Positions 16,422 to 24,916 of a DNA stretch of 64,000 nucleotides are shown here, in pieces (positions within the stretch are counted from its first letter, which is position 1; each line of letters opens with the position of its first letter). This DNA comes from Caulobacter sp. SLTY (GTDB lineage: Bacteria; Pseudomonadota; Alphaproteobacteria; Caulobacterales; Caulobacteraceae): contig NZ_JAAALA010000015.1 in the NCBI RefSeq assembly GCF_009905535.1, positions 1-64,000 of the forward strand, given 5' to 3'. The position numbers were made by a program, and so were the translations under genes. The notes under the pieces are model-generated. The model made no database searches. It saw only the letters and a list, made by a program, of their open reading frames with translations, and was not told the origin of the DNA.

Positions 16422-17204
16422 CTACCGCCCCTTCCACTGGGGCGCGCGCTTCTGGGCGAAGGCCATCGGACCCTCGACAAAGTCCTCGGACTTGAACAGC
16501 GCCGCCACGGCGGGGTGCTTGAACTGGTCCTTGATCGCCGCTTCCAGCGACGCGGCGTCGAGGCCCTGCATCACCGCCTCCTTCGACGCGCGAATCGACA
16601 TCGGGCTGCATTCGCTGATCAGCCCGGCCCATTTCTTCGCTTCAGCCATGAGCTGCTCGGGCGGGACAACGGCGTTGACGAAGCCAAGGGCCTCCCCCTC
16701 GGCCGCCGACACCCGCCGCGCGGTCAGGATCATCCCCATCGCCCGCTTCAGCCCGATCTGCCGCGGCAGCCGGTGCAGACCGCCGGCCAGGGCCGCCAGG
16801 CCGACTTTCGGTTCCGGCAGGGCGAACACCGCCTTGTCCGACGCAATGATGATGTCGCAGGCCAGGGCGATCTCGAACCCACCGCCCATGGCCACGCCGT
16901 TCACCGCCGCGATCAGCGGCTTGTTGAGGTCGAACCGGCTGGTCAGCCCCGCGAAGCCCGAGGGCGGGCTGCCCATCTTGCCGCCGCCGGCCTGGTGCTT
17001 GAGGTCATTGCCGGCTGAAAAGGCCTTCTCCCCCGCGCCGGTGACGATGCCCACCCACTGTTCCGGATCGGCGGCGAAGGCGTTGAAGGCCTCGTCCAGC
17101 TCGAAATGCATCGGCGAATGGAGGGCGTTCATCACCTCCGGCCGGTTGAGGGTGAAGATGGTGACCGGCCCTTCTCGGTCGACCGTGATGAACTCGTAGG
17201 CCAT
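16422..17204 (-). CDS. enoyl-CoA hydratase/isomerase family protein
   Basis: A 260-residue crotonase. The CoA-binding block GEKAFSAGNDLK and the oxyanion motif VNGVAMGGGFEIALACDIIIAS (Glu at the first catalytic position) are followed by VFALPEPKVG with the second catalytic Glu, so both acid residues of true hydratases are present. The reaction is probably hydration of an enoyl-CoA, with a carnitinyl-CoA dehydratase-like relative also possible. The start at 17204 has a GGGAG site seven bases upstream; the upstream Met at 17228 lacks one. It lies 48 bp downstream of the carbonic anhydrase gene on the same strand. Confidence 0.88.
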   Translation of the reverse strand: MAYEFITVDREGPVTIFTLNRPEVMNALHSPMHFELDEAFNAFAADPEQWVGIVTGAGEKAFSAGNDLKHQAGGGKMGSPPSGFAGLTSRFDLNKPLIAAVNGVAMGGGFEIALACDIIIASDKAVFALPEPKVGLAALAGGLHRLPRQIGLKRAMGMILTARRVSAAEGEALGFVNAVVPPEQLMAEAKKWAGLISECSPMSIRASKEAVMQGLDAASLEAAIKDQFKHPAVAALFKSEDFVEGPMAFAQKRAPQWKGR

Positions 17205-17252
17205 GGCGTGCTCCCTTGTTGCCGCCATCAGGGAGAGCTTACCCCGCGTCCG

Positions 17253-17783
17253 TCAATCGATGACGGTCAGCTCCCGCGCATACCGTTTCCAGTTCTCGAC
17301 GTAGTGAGCCGCCGAGGCCTCCAGCACGCGCGCCTGCTCGGGGCTGACCTCACGGACGATCTTGCCCGGGGCGCCCATCACCACGCTGTTGTCGGGAATC
17401 TCCTTGCCCTCGGTGATCAGGCAGTTGGCGCCGATCAGGCAGTTGCGACCAATCTTCGCGCCATTGAGGATGATTGAGCCGATGCCGATCAGCGACCCGT
17501 CGCCGATGGTGCAGCCGTGCAGCATCACCAGATGGCCGATGGTGCAGTTGGCCCCGATGTTCAACGGCACGCCATAGTCGGCATGAAGCACAGAACCATC
17601 CTGGACGTTGCTGTTCTCGCCGATGGTGATGGTATCGGTGTCGCCTCGCGCGGTGGCGCCCCACCAGATGCTGGCATTTTTCTTGAAAACCACGCTGCCC
17701 ATCACGGATGCACTGGGCGCAATCCAGTATTCACCCGCCGGGGGCAACGTGGGGCGCCGATCGCCCAAAGCATAAGCAGTCAT
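17253..17783 (-). CDS. gamma carbonic anhydrase family protein
   Basis: A 176-residue left-handed beta-helix protein. Hexapeptide repeats run through the body ([60 protein letters not shown]), with the metal-site histidines in VLHADYG and HLVMLHGC and the family end motif [12 protein letters not shown]. Members are trimeric and may be carbonic anhydrases or inactive relatives. It lacks a signal peptide, so it is probably cytoplasmic. Confidence 0.9.
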   Translation of the reverse strand: MTAYALGDRRPTLPPAGEYWIAPSASVMGSVVFKKNASIWWGATARGDTDTITIGENSNVQDGSVLHADYGVPLNIGANCTIGHLVMLHGCTIGDGSLIGIGSIILNGAKIGRNCLIGANCLITEGKEIPDNSVVMGAPGKIVREVSPEQARVLEASAAHYVENWKRYARELTVID

Positions 17784-17894
17784 CCGTGCACCCCGTATAT
17801 TGTCGGACGGCCCTTGCTTAACCGCCCATAAACCAAGTTAGCATCATTGTAGTCGGGCGATTCGAAGGGGCCATCAAAACCTCTCCGATCCCGT

Positions 17895-18071
17895 CGCGGC
17901 CGGCTTTTCGGTCGCGAACTCCTGACGACGGAGACCTGGGTGTCGCGTTTTGAGTCCGGGCGGTATCCACCGCCCCATGCACCGAGCGAAGGCGGACCTC
18001 CGGGCCGCGCACGCCCTCCCATCACCGTTGTCCCGACCCGAGGGCGCGCCGTTGTGGCGACGCCCTTTTTT
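17895..18071 (+). ncRNA. candidate structured RNA or 5' leader ahead of phoH
   Basis: Four consecutive stem-loops can be drawn on the plus strand. CGCGGCCG pairs with CGGTCGCG (17895-17916). CTCC pairs with GGAG (17919-17933). GGGCGG pairs with CCGCCC (17958-17975, perfect 6 bp). The terminator stem is at 18041-18066. The 312 bp gap (17784-18095) has no plus-strand gene upstream, so the terminator must end either a phoH leader or an independent small RNA. I do not recognise a known family; 6S and SRP RNA signature sequences are absent. The 5' end is arbitrary. Confidence 0.45.
18041..18071 (+). terminator. intrinsic terminator 24 bp upstream of phoH
   Basis: AGGGCG (18041-18046) pairs with CGCCCT (18061-18066). 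Inside it CGCC pairs with GGCG around a GTTGT loop, with one bulged A, and TTTTTT follows directly (18066-18071). This is the clearest rho-independent terminator shape in the window. It sits between the likely promoter region and the phoH ribosome site, so it could act as an attenuator. Confidence 0.75.
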
Positions 18072-18095
18072 CTTGCCCCTGTGGAGGCTGTCTAG

Positions 18096-18863
18096 ATGAC
18101 CAAGCGAGCCCTGAAGCGCGTTGCCCGCGAAGGCGCCTTTGATGCCGGTCAGTTCGCGGAGGACGGCAAGGTACGCCGTCTGCCCGTCGGCGCCGGCTGG
18201 TCCCCGCTGGGAGGTCATGGACAGGAGGATCGGGACCAGGGGTATCTCAAGACAATAAAACCCAAGTCCGAGGGCCAGAAGGCGCTGATCGAGGCGATCG
18301 ACAGCAAGAACCTGATCATGGCGCTGGGCCCGGCCGGCACCGGCAAGACCTACCTGGCCATCGCCAAGGCCGTCGAGGCGCTGGAGGCCGGCAAGGTCGG
18401 CCGCATCGTGCTCAGCAGGCCCGCCGTCGAAGCCGGGGAATCGATCGGCTACCTGCCCGGCGACATGGAGGACAAGCTGGCCCCCTACCTGCGCCCTCTC
18501 TACGACGCCCTGTCGGATCGCCTGTCGATGAAGCGGGTCAAGGCCTTGATGGCCGAGGGCCTCATCGAGATCGCCCCCGTCGGCTACATGCGCGGCCGCA
18601 CCCTCAACAACGCCTTCGTGGTCATCGATGAGGCCCAGAACTGCACCTATGTGCAGCTCAAGATGCTGCTGACCCGCCTGGGCTGGCACTCGACCATGGT
18701 GGTCACCGGCGACCCGGCCCAGTCGGACCTGTTGCCCACCCTCTCGGGCCTGGCCGAGATTTCGCAAAAGCTGGAGGCCGTCGGCAACATCTCGGTCGTG
18801 CGCCTGGAGGACCGCGACATCGTCCGCCACCCGCTGGTGGCGGAAATGTTGGGCGTCATCTGA
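18096..18863 (+). CDS. PhoH family ATPase
   Basis: A 255-residue P-loop protein: Walker A GPAGTGKT at residues 78-85, the SRPAVEAGE block, Walker B VVIDEAQN near 175-182, and TGDPAQSDL. This is the helicase-like PhoH domain, a predicted cytoplasmic ATPase linked to RNA metabolism. The N-terminal 50 residues are basic and probably flexible. A GGAGG site lies upstream of the ATG. Two PhoH classes occur in alphaproteobacteria; this one lacks the KH extension and the ybeY neighbourhood of PhoH/YbeZ. The leader terminator at 18041 may regulate it. Confidence 0.9.
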   Translation: MTKRALKRVAREGAFDAGQFAEDGKVRRLPVGAGWSPLGGHGQEDRDQGYLKTIKPKSEGQKALIEAIDSKNLIMALGPAGTGKTYLAIAKAVEALEAGKVGRIVLSRPAVEAGESIGYLPGDMEDKLAPYLRPLYDALSDRLSMKRVKALMAEGLIEIAPVGYMRGRTLNNAFVVIDEAQNCTYVQLKMLLTRLGWHSTMVVTGDPAQSDLLPTLSGLAEISQKLEAVGNISVVRLEDRDIVRHPLVAEMLGVI

Positions 18864-18876
18864 CCGAAGACAGGGT

Positions 18877-18907
18877 GCCCCGGGTCGAATTGAGGCCCGG
18901 GGCTTCC
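18877..18907 (+). terminator. probable rho-independent terminator after phoH
   Basis: GCCCCGGG (18877-18884) pairs perfectly with CCCGGGGC (18896-18903), followed by a short pyrimidine run (TTCCCTT). The T-run is weak, so termination efficiency is uncertain. Its place 14 bp after the phoH stop and before the amidohydrolase gene supports the call. Confidence 0.6.
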
Positions 18908-18984
18908 CTTGCGTCTGCCTTGCCACCCCCAGGAACGGGGCGCTTACTTCCGTCAACGGCCATCAGAGCCACGGGAGACACGTC

Positions 18985-20139
18985 ATGGCGGACGGCTTCA
19001 TCCTGGAGATCGACAAGCAGGTCGGCATCCCTGTTGCCCGCCAGCGGCAGCCGCAGGCTGGCGCTCAGAGCTGGCCCGAAGGCACGGTTATCGTCTCGGC
19101 CGACAGCCACATGCTGGAGACCGATTGCTGGATCGACCGCTTCCCCGAGCACCTGAAGGACCAGGCGCCGCGCATGGTGTTCAAGGACGGCGGCTGGGAC
19201 CTCTCAATCGCCGGCAAGTCGATGACTCCGCCGGAGGTCGCCGCCTCTCTGTGCGAGCAGATGGAATGCTACCCCGGCCTGACCGACCAAGAGACCCGCT
19301 TCCGTGATCTCGACATCGAGGGCGTCGAGAAGGAGCTGATCTTCCCCCAGCGCCTGTTCGGCCTGCTGATGTTCGGCGAATTGACCAATCGCGAACTCGT
19401 ATTCGGGGCCTACAACGAACACATCGGCGAAGTCTGCGCCAAGTCGGGCGGGCGGCTCTATCCGGTGATGATCCCCAGCTATTGGGATCCGGAGAGCGCC
19501 TCCGCCTCTATTCAGCGCTGTGTAGAGTTGGGCGCCGCCTGCCTGATGATCCCGATCAAGCCCGGCAAGTTCGAGAACGGCCGCACCATCCACTACAACC
19601 ACCCGGTCATGGACCCCCTGTGGGCCGCCATCGAGGCCAGCGGCCTGCCCCTGGCCTTCCACATCGGCGAGGCCATCCCGACGGCCGAGCCGGGCGCCGT
19701 CGGTGTGTCGGTGCTGACCCAGATGCAGGGCTTCCGGCACAACTGGGGCCAGTTGGTGTTCGGCGGGGTGTTCGACCGCTTCCCGGGCCTGCTTTGCGTG
19801 TTCGTCGAGGGGGGCCTGAGCTGGATCCCCGGCATGCTCCACGACGCCGACATGATCTACAACAGCTTCCCGACCTCGATCTCGCCGAAGCTGGCCCACC
19901 CGCCCAGCTGGTACTGGCGAAACCACTGCTACGCCACCTTCATGACCGACCCGGTCGGGCTGGAGATGCTCCACCGCATCGGGCCGGAAACGGTGATGTG
20001 GTCGTCCGACTACCCCCACCAGGAGAGCACCTTCGGCTACACCCGCAGCGCCATCGATGCGGTGTTCGCGGCAACCGACATTGAGACGGCGCAGATGATC
20101 CTTGGGAAGACGGCGCTAGACCTCTTCCGGATTGCCTGA
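18985..20139 (+). CDS. amidohydrolase family protein (amidohydrolase_2 type)
   Basis: A 384-residue metal-dependent hydrolase of the PF04909-like group. The N-terminal metal motif reads VSADSHMLE; mid-protein histidines include AFHIGEA; the late Asp motif WSSDYPHQES precedes a final helix ILGKTALDLFRI, which is typical of the family. Members hydrolyse or decarboxylate cyclic or aromatic carboxylates; the substrate here is unknown. GGGAG before the ATG supports the start. The last 24 bases overlap the 3' end of the converging saccharopine-dehydrogenase-like gene. Confidence 0.85.
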   Translation: MADGFILEIDKQVGIPVARQRQPQAGAQSWPEGTVIVSADSHMLETDCWIDRFPEHLKDQAPRMVFKDGGWDLSIAGKSMTPPEVAASLCEQMECYPGLTDQETRFRDLDIEGVEKELIFPQRLFGLLMFGELTNRELVFGAYNEHIGEVCAKSGGRLYPVMIPSYWDPESASASIQRCVELGAACLMIPIKPGKFENGRTIHYNHPVMDPLWAAIEASGLPLAFHIGEAIPTAEPGAVGVSVLTQMQGFRHNWGQLVFGGVFDRFPGLLCVFVEGGLSWIPGMLHDADMIYNSFPTSISPKLAHPPSWYWRNHCYATFMTDPVGLEMLHRIGPETVMWSSDYPHQESTFGYTRSAIDAVFAATDIETAQMILGKTALDLFRIA

Positions 20140-21822
20140 AGGCGCCGGCAGCAACCATCCCCGATAGACTACGATGGGCCCGGTCAGCGGGTGCGACAGG
20201 TCGACGTGGAAGCGGAACCGCCCCTCCCCGTCGACCTCCTCCCAGGCCTCGACGCGCGGAAACAGCCAGGCAGGGAGACCGACCCCGAACAGCGTCCAGC
20301 GACGCGCGATCAGCCGTAGCCGCCCGCCGTCCAGCACCGGCGCCATGCCACAGGCCATCGGCCCGAACCCCTCGACCGCCAGATGCGCCGCCCTGTCCCG
20401 CCCCGCCCACTGGCGGCTGGAAAAGCTCTGGTCGCCAAATCGGCGGGTCCAGGTTTCCACGCCGTCCTTTCGTGAGAACTCCACCCGGATCCGCCCATCC
20501 CTCTGGGCCCCGGGGAAGCCGACGATCGCCGCGGCCAGGCGCGCCAGGAGATTGCCGCCCCGGTCCACGTCGAACCGGCCCTCCGCCGCCATCCTGCCGC
20601 CCTCGGGAAGGTCGTGCATCGCCCGGATCGGCGCCGGCAGCGCCTCCCAGGCCCCGGCCAAAACCTGGCGATAGACCGGCGCGGACGGCTGAAGCTCGTC
20701 CCGCACACCGGTCTCGATCCGCCTGGCGGCGAACAGGGGCGCGTAGTCGTCCAGGCTAACCGCGCCCGCCGCCGTCCGCGCCCCGCTGTCCGGCCGGTCG
20801 CCCGCCAGCAGCTTGGCGATCAGGGCCGCCGCAGGCATGGCCGGGATGAAGGGGCCGTGGTCACCCTCCGCCGTCAGGTTCCAGCTGCGCGCGGCCGGCC
20901 GGCCGTCGGCGTCGAGCCCGGTCACCCGCACGAACATCCCGCCGCGATCTTCGCCCCACTTCAGCTGGGTTTTCACCGCGTGGAACAGCCCCGCCAGCTT
21001 CACCAGCGGAATAGGAAGGCCGACGCTGACCAGCCAGGCCAGGGCGTTCAGCATCCGGTGCAGAAGTTCGGGACGTGGCCCCGCCCCCAGCCAAATCTCA
21101 CGAACTCCCGGCCACAGGCCGGCAAGGGCCGTCAGGTCCGGCACATCGACCAGCGAGAACCGGGTGCTGTGCAGCGGCAAGCGGCCGGGCGCCGCCACGG
21201 TGACATGTCGTGCCTCGACCAGCCCCACGCCCGAACCGGTCCGCCCGTCCCGCAGCCGGGTCACCGGCCGGCCCGCATAGCTGAGGATGGCCTCCAGAAC
21301 GCTGACCCCGACGTCGGCATGGGGCGACGGCGCGATCCCGGCGGCGATGTCGTCGACCCGCGCCCAGCCATCGGTGATGCCAGCGACCGCCGCAGCCGTC
21401 AGCGCCGGACAGGTGCTGACCCCGCTGAGCGCAAAGACGTTCTTCGCCTTGGCCGCGGCGTCGAACCGCTCGATCCCCAGGACGAAGTCCGTGGAATCGG
21501 CCAGGTCCAGATAGTCGACGCCCGCCTCAAGACAGGCCTCGACCAGCCGATACGGCGCCGCGCCATACCCCTGGAACGGTCCGCTGCAGTCGACCACCAG
21601 GTCCGGCGCCAGCGCCGCCAGCTGGGCGGCCACATCGCCGTTCCGGTCGAACCGGGCCGGCTCCATCACAGCGCCGCCGGGCAAGGCCCAGGCCGCCCGG
21701 AACGCCGCCGCCTTCTCCAGCGACCGCCCGGCGATGAGCAGGGTCAGCCGGGGGTCATCCGCCAGCAGCCGGGCCAGCCGCCCCCCAAAGACCCCATAGC
21801 CGCCGACGATCAAAATTCGCAT
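20116..21822 (-). CDS. saccharopine dehydrogenase-like NADP-binding protein with DUF4166-like C-terminus
   Basis: A 568-residue protein. Residues 1-130 form a Rossmann domain (ILIVGGYGVFGGRLARLLA; LVVDCSGPFQGYG; DYLDLADSTDFVLGI) of the saccharopine-dehydrogenase superfamily. The C-terminal 170 residues (from about VYRQVLAGAWEALPAPIRAMHD to the end) look like the DUF4166 domain often fused to it. No substrate is known. It follows the DCC-family gene on the same strand with a 5 bp gap, so they are probably co-expressed. Confidence 0.82.
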   Translation of the reverse strand: MRILIVGGYGVFGGRLARLLADDPRLTLLIAGRSLEKAAAFRAAWALPGGAVMEPARFDRNGDVAAQLAALAPDLVVDCSGPFQGYGAAPYRLVEACLEAGVDYLDLADSTDFVLGIERFDAAAKAKNVFALSGVSTCPALTAAAVAGITDGWARVDDIAAGIAPSPHADVGVSVLEAILSYAGRPVTRLRDGRTGSGVGLVEARHVTVAAPGRLPLHSTRFSLVDVPDLTALAGLWPGVREIWLGAGPRPELLHRMLNALAWLVSVGLPIPLVKLAGLFHAVKTQLKWGEDRGGMFVRVTGLDADGRPAARSWNLTAEGDHGPFIPAMPAAALIAKLLAGDRPDSGARTAAGAVSLDDYAPLFAARRIETGVRDELQPSAPVYRQVLAGAWEALPAPIRAMHDLPEGGRMAAEGRFDVDRGGNLLARLAAAIVGFPGAQRDGRIRVEFSRKDGVETWTRRFGDQSFSSRQWAGRDRAAHLAVEGFGPMACGMAPVLDGGRLRLIARRWTLFGVGLPAWLFPRVEAWEEVDGEGRFRFHVDLSHPLTGPIVVYRGWLLPAPSGNPEEV

Positions 21823-21827
21823 GCCCG

Positions 21828-22283
21828 TCAGCCCAGCACTCGGTCGGCCTGCCCAGGTTCAGGCAGCCAGCAGACCTCGTTGCGCCCGAAGATCTTCATC
21901 CGGTTGCGGGCCACCAGTTCATACAGCGCGTCGGCCCACCGCCGCGGCAGCCACCGACCCACGCCGGCCAGTTTCCACGGCCAGCCCAACCGTTCTGCCA
22001 TGCGGATCGAGCCGTCGGCCTTGAACCGCGCCACGCCATCCTCGATCAGGATGTTGCTCTCATAGTCCGTGGGATCGAGCCCGTAGTGGCGGTATAGCGC
22101 CTCGCCAAGCGGCGTCTGGGCGGGCAGCAGGCGGAACACGCCCCGGCGGTCCAGGCGCAGGACGCTGCGCATGCCGGCGCTGCAGAATGCGCAATGACCG
22201 TCGAAGACGATCACGGCCTTGTCGTCTGGAAACGATGGAACGGCGGGGTCCCGGCGATAGCTGTAGGCTTCGCGCGGGATCAT
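21828..22283 (-). CDS. DCC-family thiol-disulfide oxidoreductase
   Basis: A 151-residue member of the DUF393/DCC family, named for its Asp-Cys-Cys motif. The signature here is VIVFDGHCAFCSAGM near residue 25-40, with the two cysteines as a CxxC thioredoxin-like pair. A later MAERLGWPWKLAG block matches the family. Members are predicted thiol-disulfide oxidoreductases without a known partner. It lies between DUF3126 and the saccharopine-dehydrogenase-like gene with gaps of five bases on each side, indicating an operon. Confidence 0.87.
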   Translation of the reverse strand: MIPREAYSYRRDPAVPSFPDDKAVIVFDGHCAFCSAGMRSVLRLDRRGVFRLLPAQTPLGEALYRHYGLDPTDYESNILIEDGVARFKADGSIRMAERLGWPWKLAGVGRWLPRRWADALYELVARNRMKIFGRNEVCWLPEPGQADRVLG

Positions 22284-22288
22284 CTCAC

Positions 22289-22492
22289 CTACTCGAGGTC
22301 TTCCGCCAGGATGGCCATCTCGAACATGTAGGACCCGGCCTCGTCCTCGTCCTCATAGATCACGCCGATGAACTCGCCCTTCAGTTCGACCTCGGCGGAG
22401 TCCTTCTGCTTGCGGGCCTTCACCGCCACGTGCGGGTTGCCGAAGGTCCGCTTCAGGTGGGCTTCGACCTTCTTGATAGCGACGTCGTCCAC
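22289..22492 (-). CDS. DUF3126 family protein
   Basis: A 67-residue small acidic protein of the alphaproteobacterial DUF3126 family, recognised from IKKVEAHLKRTFGNPHVAVKARKQKDSAEVE and the GVIYEDEDEAGSYMF end. The start is a GTG at 22492 with GGAG eight bases upstream. The function is unknown. It heads a short operon with the DCC-family gene five bases downstream. Confidence 0.88.
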   Translation of the reverse strand: MDDVAIKKVEAHLKRTFGNPHVAVKARKQKDSAEVELKGEFIGVIYEDEDEAGSYMFEMAILAEDLE

Positions 22493-22570
22493 GGGAGCGC
22501 TCCGGAAAAAACAAACAGGGGAATTGGCGCGGAACCTAGTCAGGCGCGCGCGACGCGCAACCCCAAAAGG

Positions 22571-23401
22571 TCAGATCACGTAGTCGTAGACGATATCGGC
22601 CAGGGTGTGGTCCATCGTCCGCGCCGGCTCTTCGCAGGTCGGGCAATTGACCAGGCGGGCGGGAACGCCGGCCGCGGTGCAGCCGGCCGGCACGGGTTTC
22701 AGCACCACCGAGCCCGAGGCCACCTTGGCGTAGTCGCCGATCTTGATGTTGCCCAGCACCTTAGCCCCGGCGCCCAGCAGCACGCCCTTGCCGATCTTCG
22801 GGTGCCGATCTCCGCGCTCGGCCCCGGTGCCGCCCAGGGTCACCCCATGCAGCATGGAGACATCGTCTCCGACCACGGCCGTCTCGCCGATCACGATCCC
22901 GGTGCCATGGTCGATGAACACGCCGGCGCCGATCTTGGCGGCCGGGTGGATGTCGACCTGGAAGATCTCGCTCATCCGGCTCTGCAGGTAGAAGGACAGG
23001 GTGTCTCGCCCATGGGTCCACATCCAGTGGGCCACCCGGTGGGTCTGCAGGGCCATGAAGCCCTTGAAGAACAGGAAGGGCTGGACATAGCCCTTGCAGG
23101 CCGGATCGCGCTCGAACACCGCCTTCAGGTCGGCCTCGGCGGCGGCAATGATGCTGGGATCGGCCTCGAAGGCCTCTTCGGCGAACTCGCGGGCGCTCAT
23201 CGCCCGCAGCTCCTGGTCGCCCAGCTTGCGGGCGATCTGATAGCTCAGCGCATCGGCCAGGCTGTCGTGCGAAAGGATCACCGAGTTCAGCAGGCTGGCC
23301 AGCGACGGCTCGTCCCGCGACGCCCGCTCGGCCTCGTTGCGCAACGCGGCCCAGACCGGCGGCGCGACGGCCGGCTCAACGACTTCCAGATGCTTGGCCA
23401 T
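22571..23401 (-). CDS. cysE: serine O-acetyltransferase
   Basis: A 276-residue CysE. The N-terminal helical domain (WAALRNEAERASRDEPSLASLLNSVIL) is followed by the left-handed beta-helix with DIHPAAKIGAGVFIDHGTGIVIGET, VSMLHGVTLGGTG and KIGKGVLLGAGAKVLGNIKIGDYAKVASGSVV. It transfers acetyl from acetyl-CoA to L-serine, the first step of cysteine synthesis. The catalytic His/Asp are in HPAAKIG and IDHGTG. A strong GGGAGG site precedes the ATG. The C-terminal tail is somewhat longer than in E. coli and ends DYVI, consistent with the Ile tail that binds cysteine synthase. Confidence 0.94.
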   Translation of the reverse strand: MAKHLEVVEPAVAPPVWAALRNEAERASRDEPSLASLLNSVILSHDSLADALSYQIARKLGDQELRAMSAREFAEEAFEADPSIIAAAEADLKAVFERDPACKGYVQPFLFFKGFMALQTHRVAHWMWTHGRDTLSFYLQSRMSEIFQVDIHPAAKIGAGVFIDHGTGIVIGETAVVGDDVSMLHGVTLGGTGAERGDRHPKIGKGVLLGAGAKVLGNIKIGDYAKVASGSVVLKPVPAGCTAAGVPARLVNCPTCEEPARTMDHTLADIVYDYVI

Positions 23402-23592
23402 CGGCGGCCTCCCTGTCCGAACGACGGCGCTCCTAGCACATCCGCGCCGGATTGTCCGTTCCTCGCCCTTTCAACGCATATGGTAGCGGATCGCGGCAAT
23501 GCCAGCGTTAACGCACGACCTTTTGCCGCTCCCCGTTGCGCCGCCAGGGACGCCGCCTTAGCCTCGCCGCGTTTGTGATCGAAAGCCCCCGC

Positions 23593-24207
23593 ATGAAGTC
23601 CTCGCCCCTTCTCGCCGGTATTGCAACGCTGACACTGGCCGGCGGCGCGTTCGCGGCCGACGCCGCCTCGCCCGGCGGGTCCGGCGCGAACAGCCCCACG
23701 CTCGGCCGCACAGCCCTGGTCGAGCTGGCCAGGACCGGCCAGCCTTTGTGCGGCGGATGGCGGCCCAAGGACGACAGCTGCGAGGACATCGGCTTCATGG
23801 AGGTGCTGGCCGACGGCCAGGTGCGCCAAACCTATCGGTTCAAGCTCTCCGACGACTACGAAATCGCCATGCGCCAGACGGTGAAGTTCGAGGGCGACGC
23901 CCTGTGCGCCGTGTTCCGCTGGGACGAGATCGACGTGGTGGTGCTGCGCGACGGGGACCGGGCCCCGATGTCGGAGTCCCTGCCGCTGACCATCATGCTG
24001 CAGTCCTCGCTGGAAGAGTTCAACGGCAAGACGATCTGCGAGACCTATCAGCGCGACACCGTCACCGGCGAGATCACCACGACCGTCACCGTCGATGGCC
24101 AGCGCGACCCCGCCCTCGACGCCGACTACCGGGTGCTCGACAAGGGCGACACCATTCACCTGCGCGGCCCTGACGAAGGGCCCGAGCTCGAGCCCCTGGA
24201 CGTCTGA
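23593..24207 (+). CDS. secreted hypothetical protein
   Basis: A 204-residue protein with a signal peptide (MKSSPLLAGIATLTLAGGAFA|AD). The mature part has CGGWRPKDDSCEDIGFMEV near residue 52-70 and a repeated strand pattern, but no enzyme motif I recognise. It has four cysteines (Cys52, Cys61, Cys102, Cys147), so disulfides in the periplasm are possible. It ends five bases before the nitroreductase GTG start, suggesting co-transcription. The function is unknown. Confidence 0.7.
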   Translation: MKSSPLLAGIATLTLAGGAFAADAASPGGSGANSPTLGRTALVELARTGQPLCGGWRPKDDSCEDIGFMEVLADGQVRQTYRFKLSDDYEIAMRQTVKFEGDALCAVFRWDEIDVVVLRDGDRAPMSESLPLTIMLQSSLEEFNGKTICETYQRDTVTGEITTTVTVDGQRDPALDADYRVLDKGDTIHLRGPDEGPELEPLDV

Positions 24208-24211
24208 TCGC

Positions 24212-24832
24212 GTGAGTTCCCTGCCCCCCGCCCCGCTGTTCGGCGAGCCCCTGCCGGTCGCGCCGTCCCAGCCGGTGCTCGACTTCCTGGCTCGCCGCCG
24301 CTCGGCCTCGGCCCTGACCCTGACCGCGCCGGCCCCGAGCGAGGGACAGCTGGCCGACCTCATCCGCATCGCCGCCCGCGTGCCCGATCACGGCAAGCTG
24401 GCGCCCTGGCGGTTCGTCATCCTCGATGGCGAGGACAAGGCCGCCTTCGCCATCCGGCTGGAGGCCTTGGCCGCCGGCCGCCCGGATGCCGCCAAGCTTA
24501 TCGCCAAGCTCGGCAAGCTGAAGGCCCCGCCGATGGCCGTGGCGGTGATCGCCAGCCCCAGAGCGGGCGAGATTCCCGAGTGGGAACAGCTGATGTCGGC
24601 CGGCGCGGTCTGCACCCTGCTGCTCCAGGCAGCCGGCGCCATGGGCTACGGCGCCAACTGGATCACCGACTGGTACGCTTATGACCCGGAAGCCACGGCC
24701 GTCCTCGGCCTGGCCGAAGGCGAGCGCGTCGCGGGCTTCGTCTTCATCGGCACGGCCTCGGAGCCGCCGGCCGAGCGGGTGCGCCCCGACGAGACCGCCC
24801 TCACCACGCGCTGGACACCGCCCCCCGCCTAG
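24212..24832 (+). CDS. nitroreductase family protein
   Basis: A 206-residue FMN-dependent nitroreductase-family protein. The motifs are LDFLARRRSASALTL near the N-terminus, RIAARVPDHGKLAPWRFVIL as the FMN-binding block, and GAVCTLLLQAAGAMGYGANWITDW followed by GFVFIGTASEPPAERVRP. This resembles the short YdjA type. The start is a GTG at 24212, four bases after the previous stop; in-frame sequence upstream is not family-like. The substrate is unknown. Confidence 0.87.
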   Translation: MSSLPPAPLFGEPLPVAPSQPVLDFLARRRSASALTLTAPAPSEGQLADLIRIAARVPDHGKLAPWRFVILDGEDKAAFAIRLEALAAGRPDAAKLIAKLGKLKAPPMAVAVIASPRAGEIPEWEQLMSAGAVCTLLLQAAGAMGYGANWITDWYAYDPEATAVLGLAEGERVAGFVFIGTASEPPAERVRPDETALTTRWTPPPA

Positions 24833-24916
24833 CTTCGCCTCGCCCGCCGGATGGCCACACGCCCCGGTTTAGGCTAGGCTGCGAACCAACTGTTTCTCTT
24901 CCAGGAATTGCTCCCC

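Noticed and set aside
17784..18071. 6S RNA or SRP RNA in the phoH leader region.
   Set aside because: The expected long near-closed hairpin of 6S RNA and the GGAAGC-type loop of SRP RNA are not present. It is left as an unknown structured RNA.
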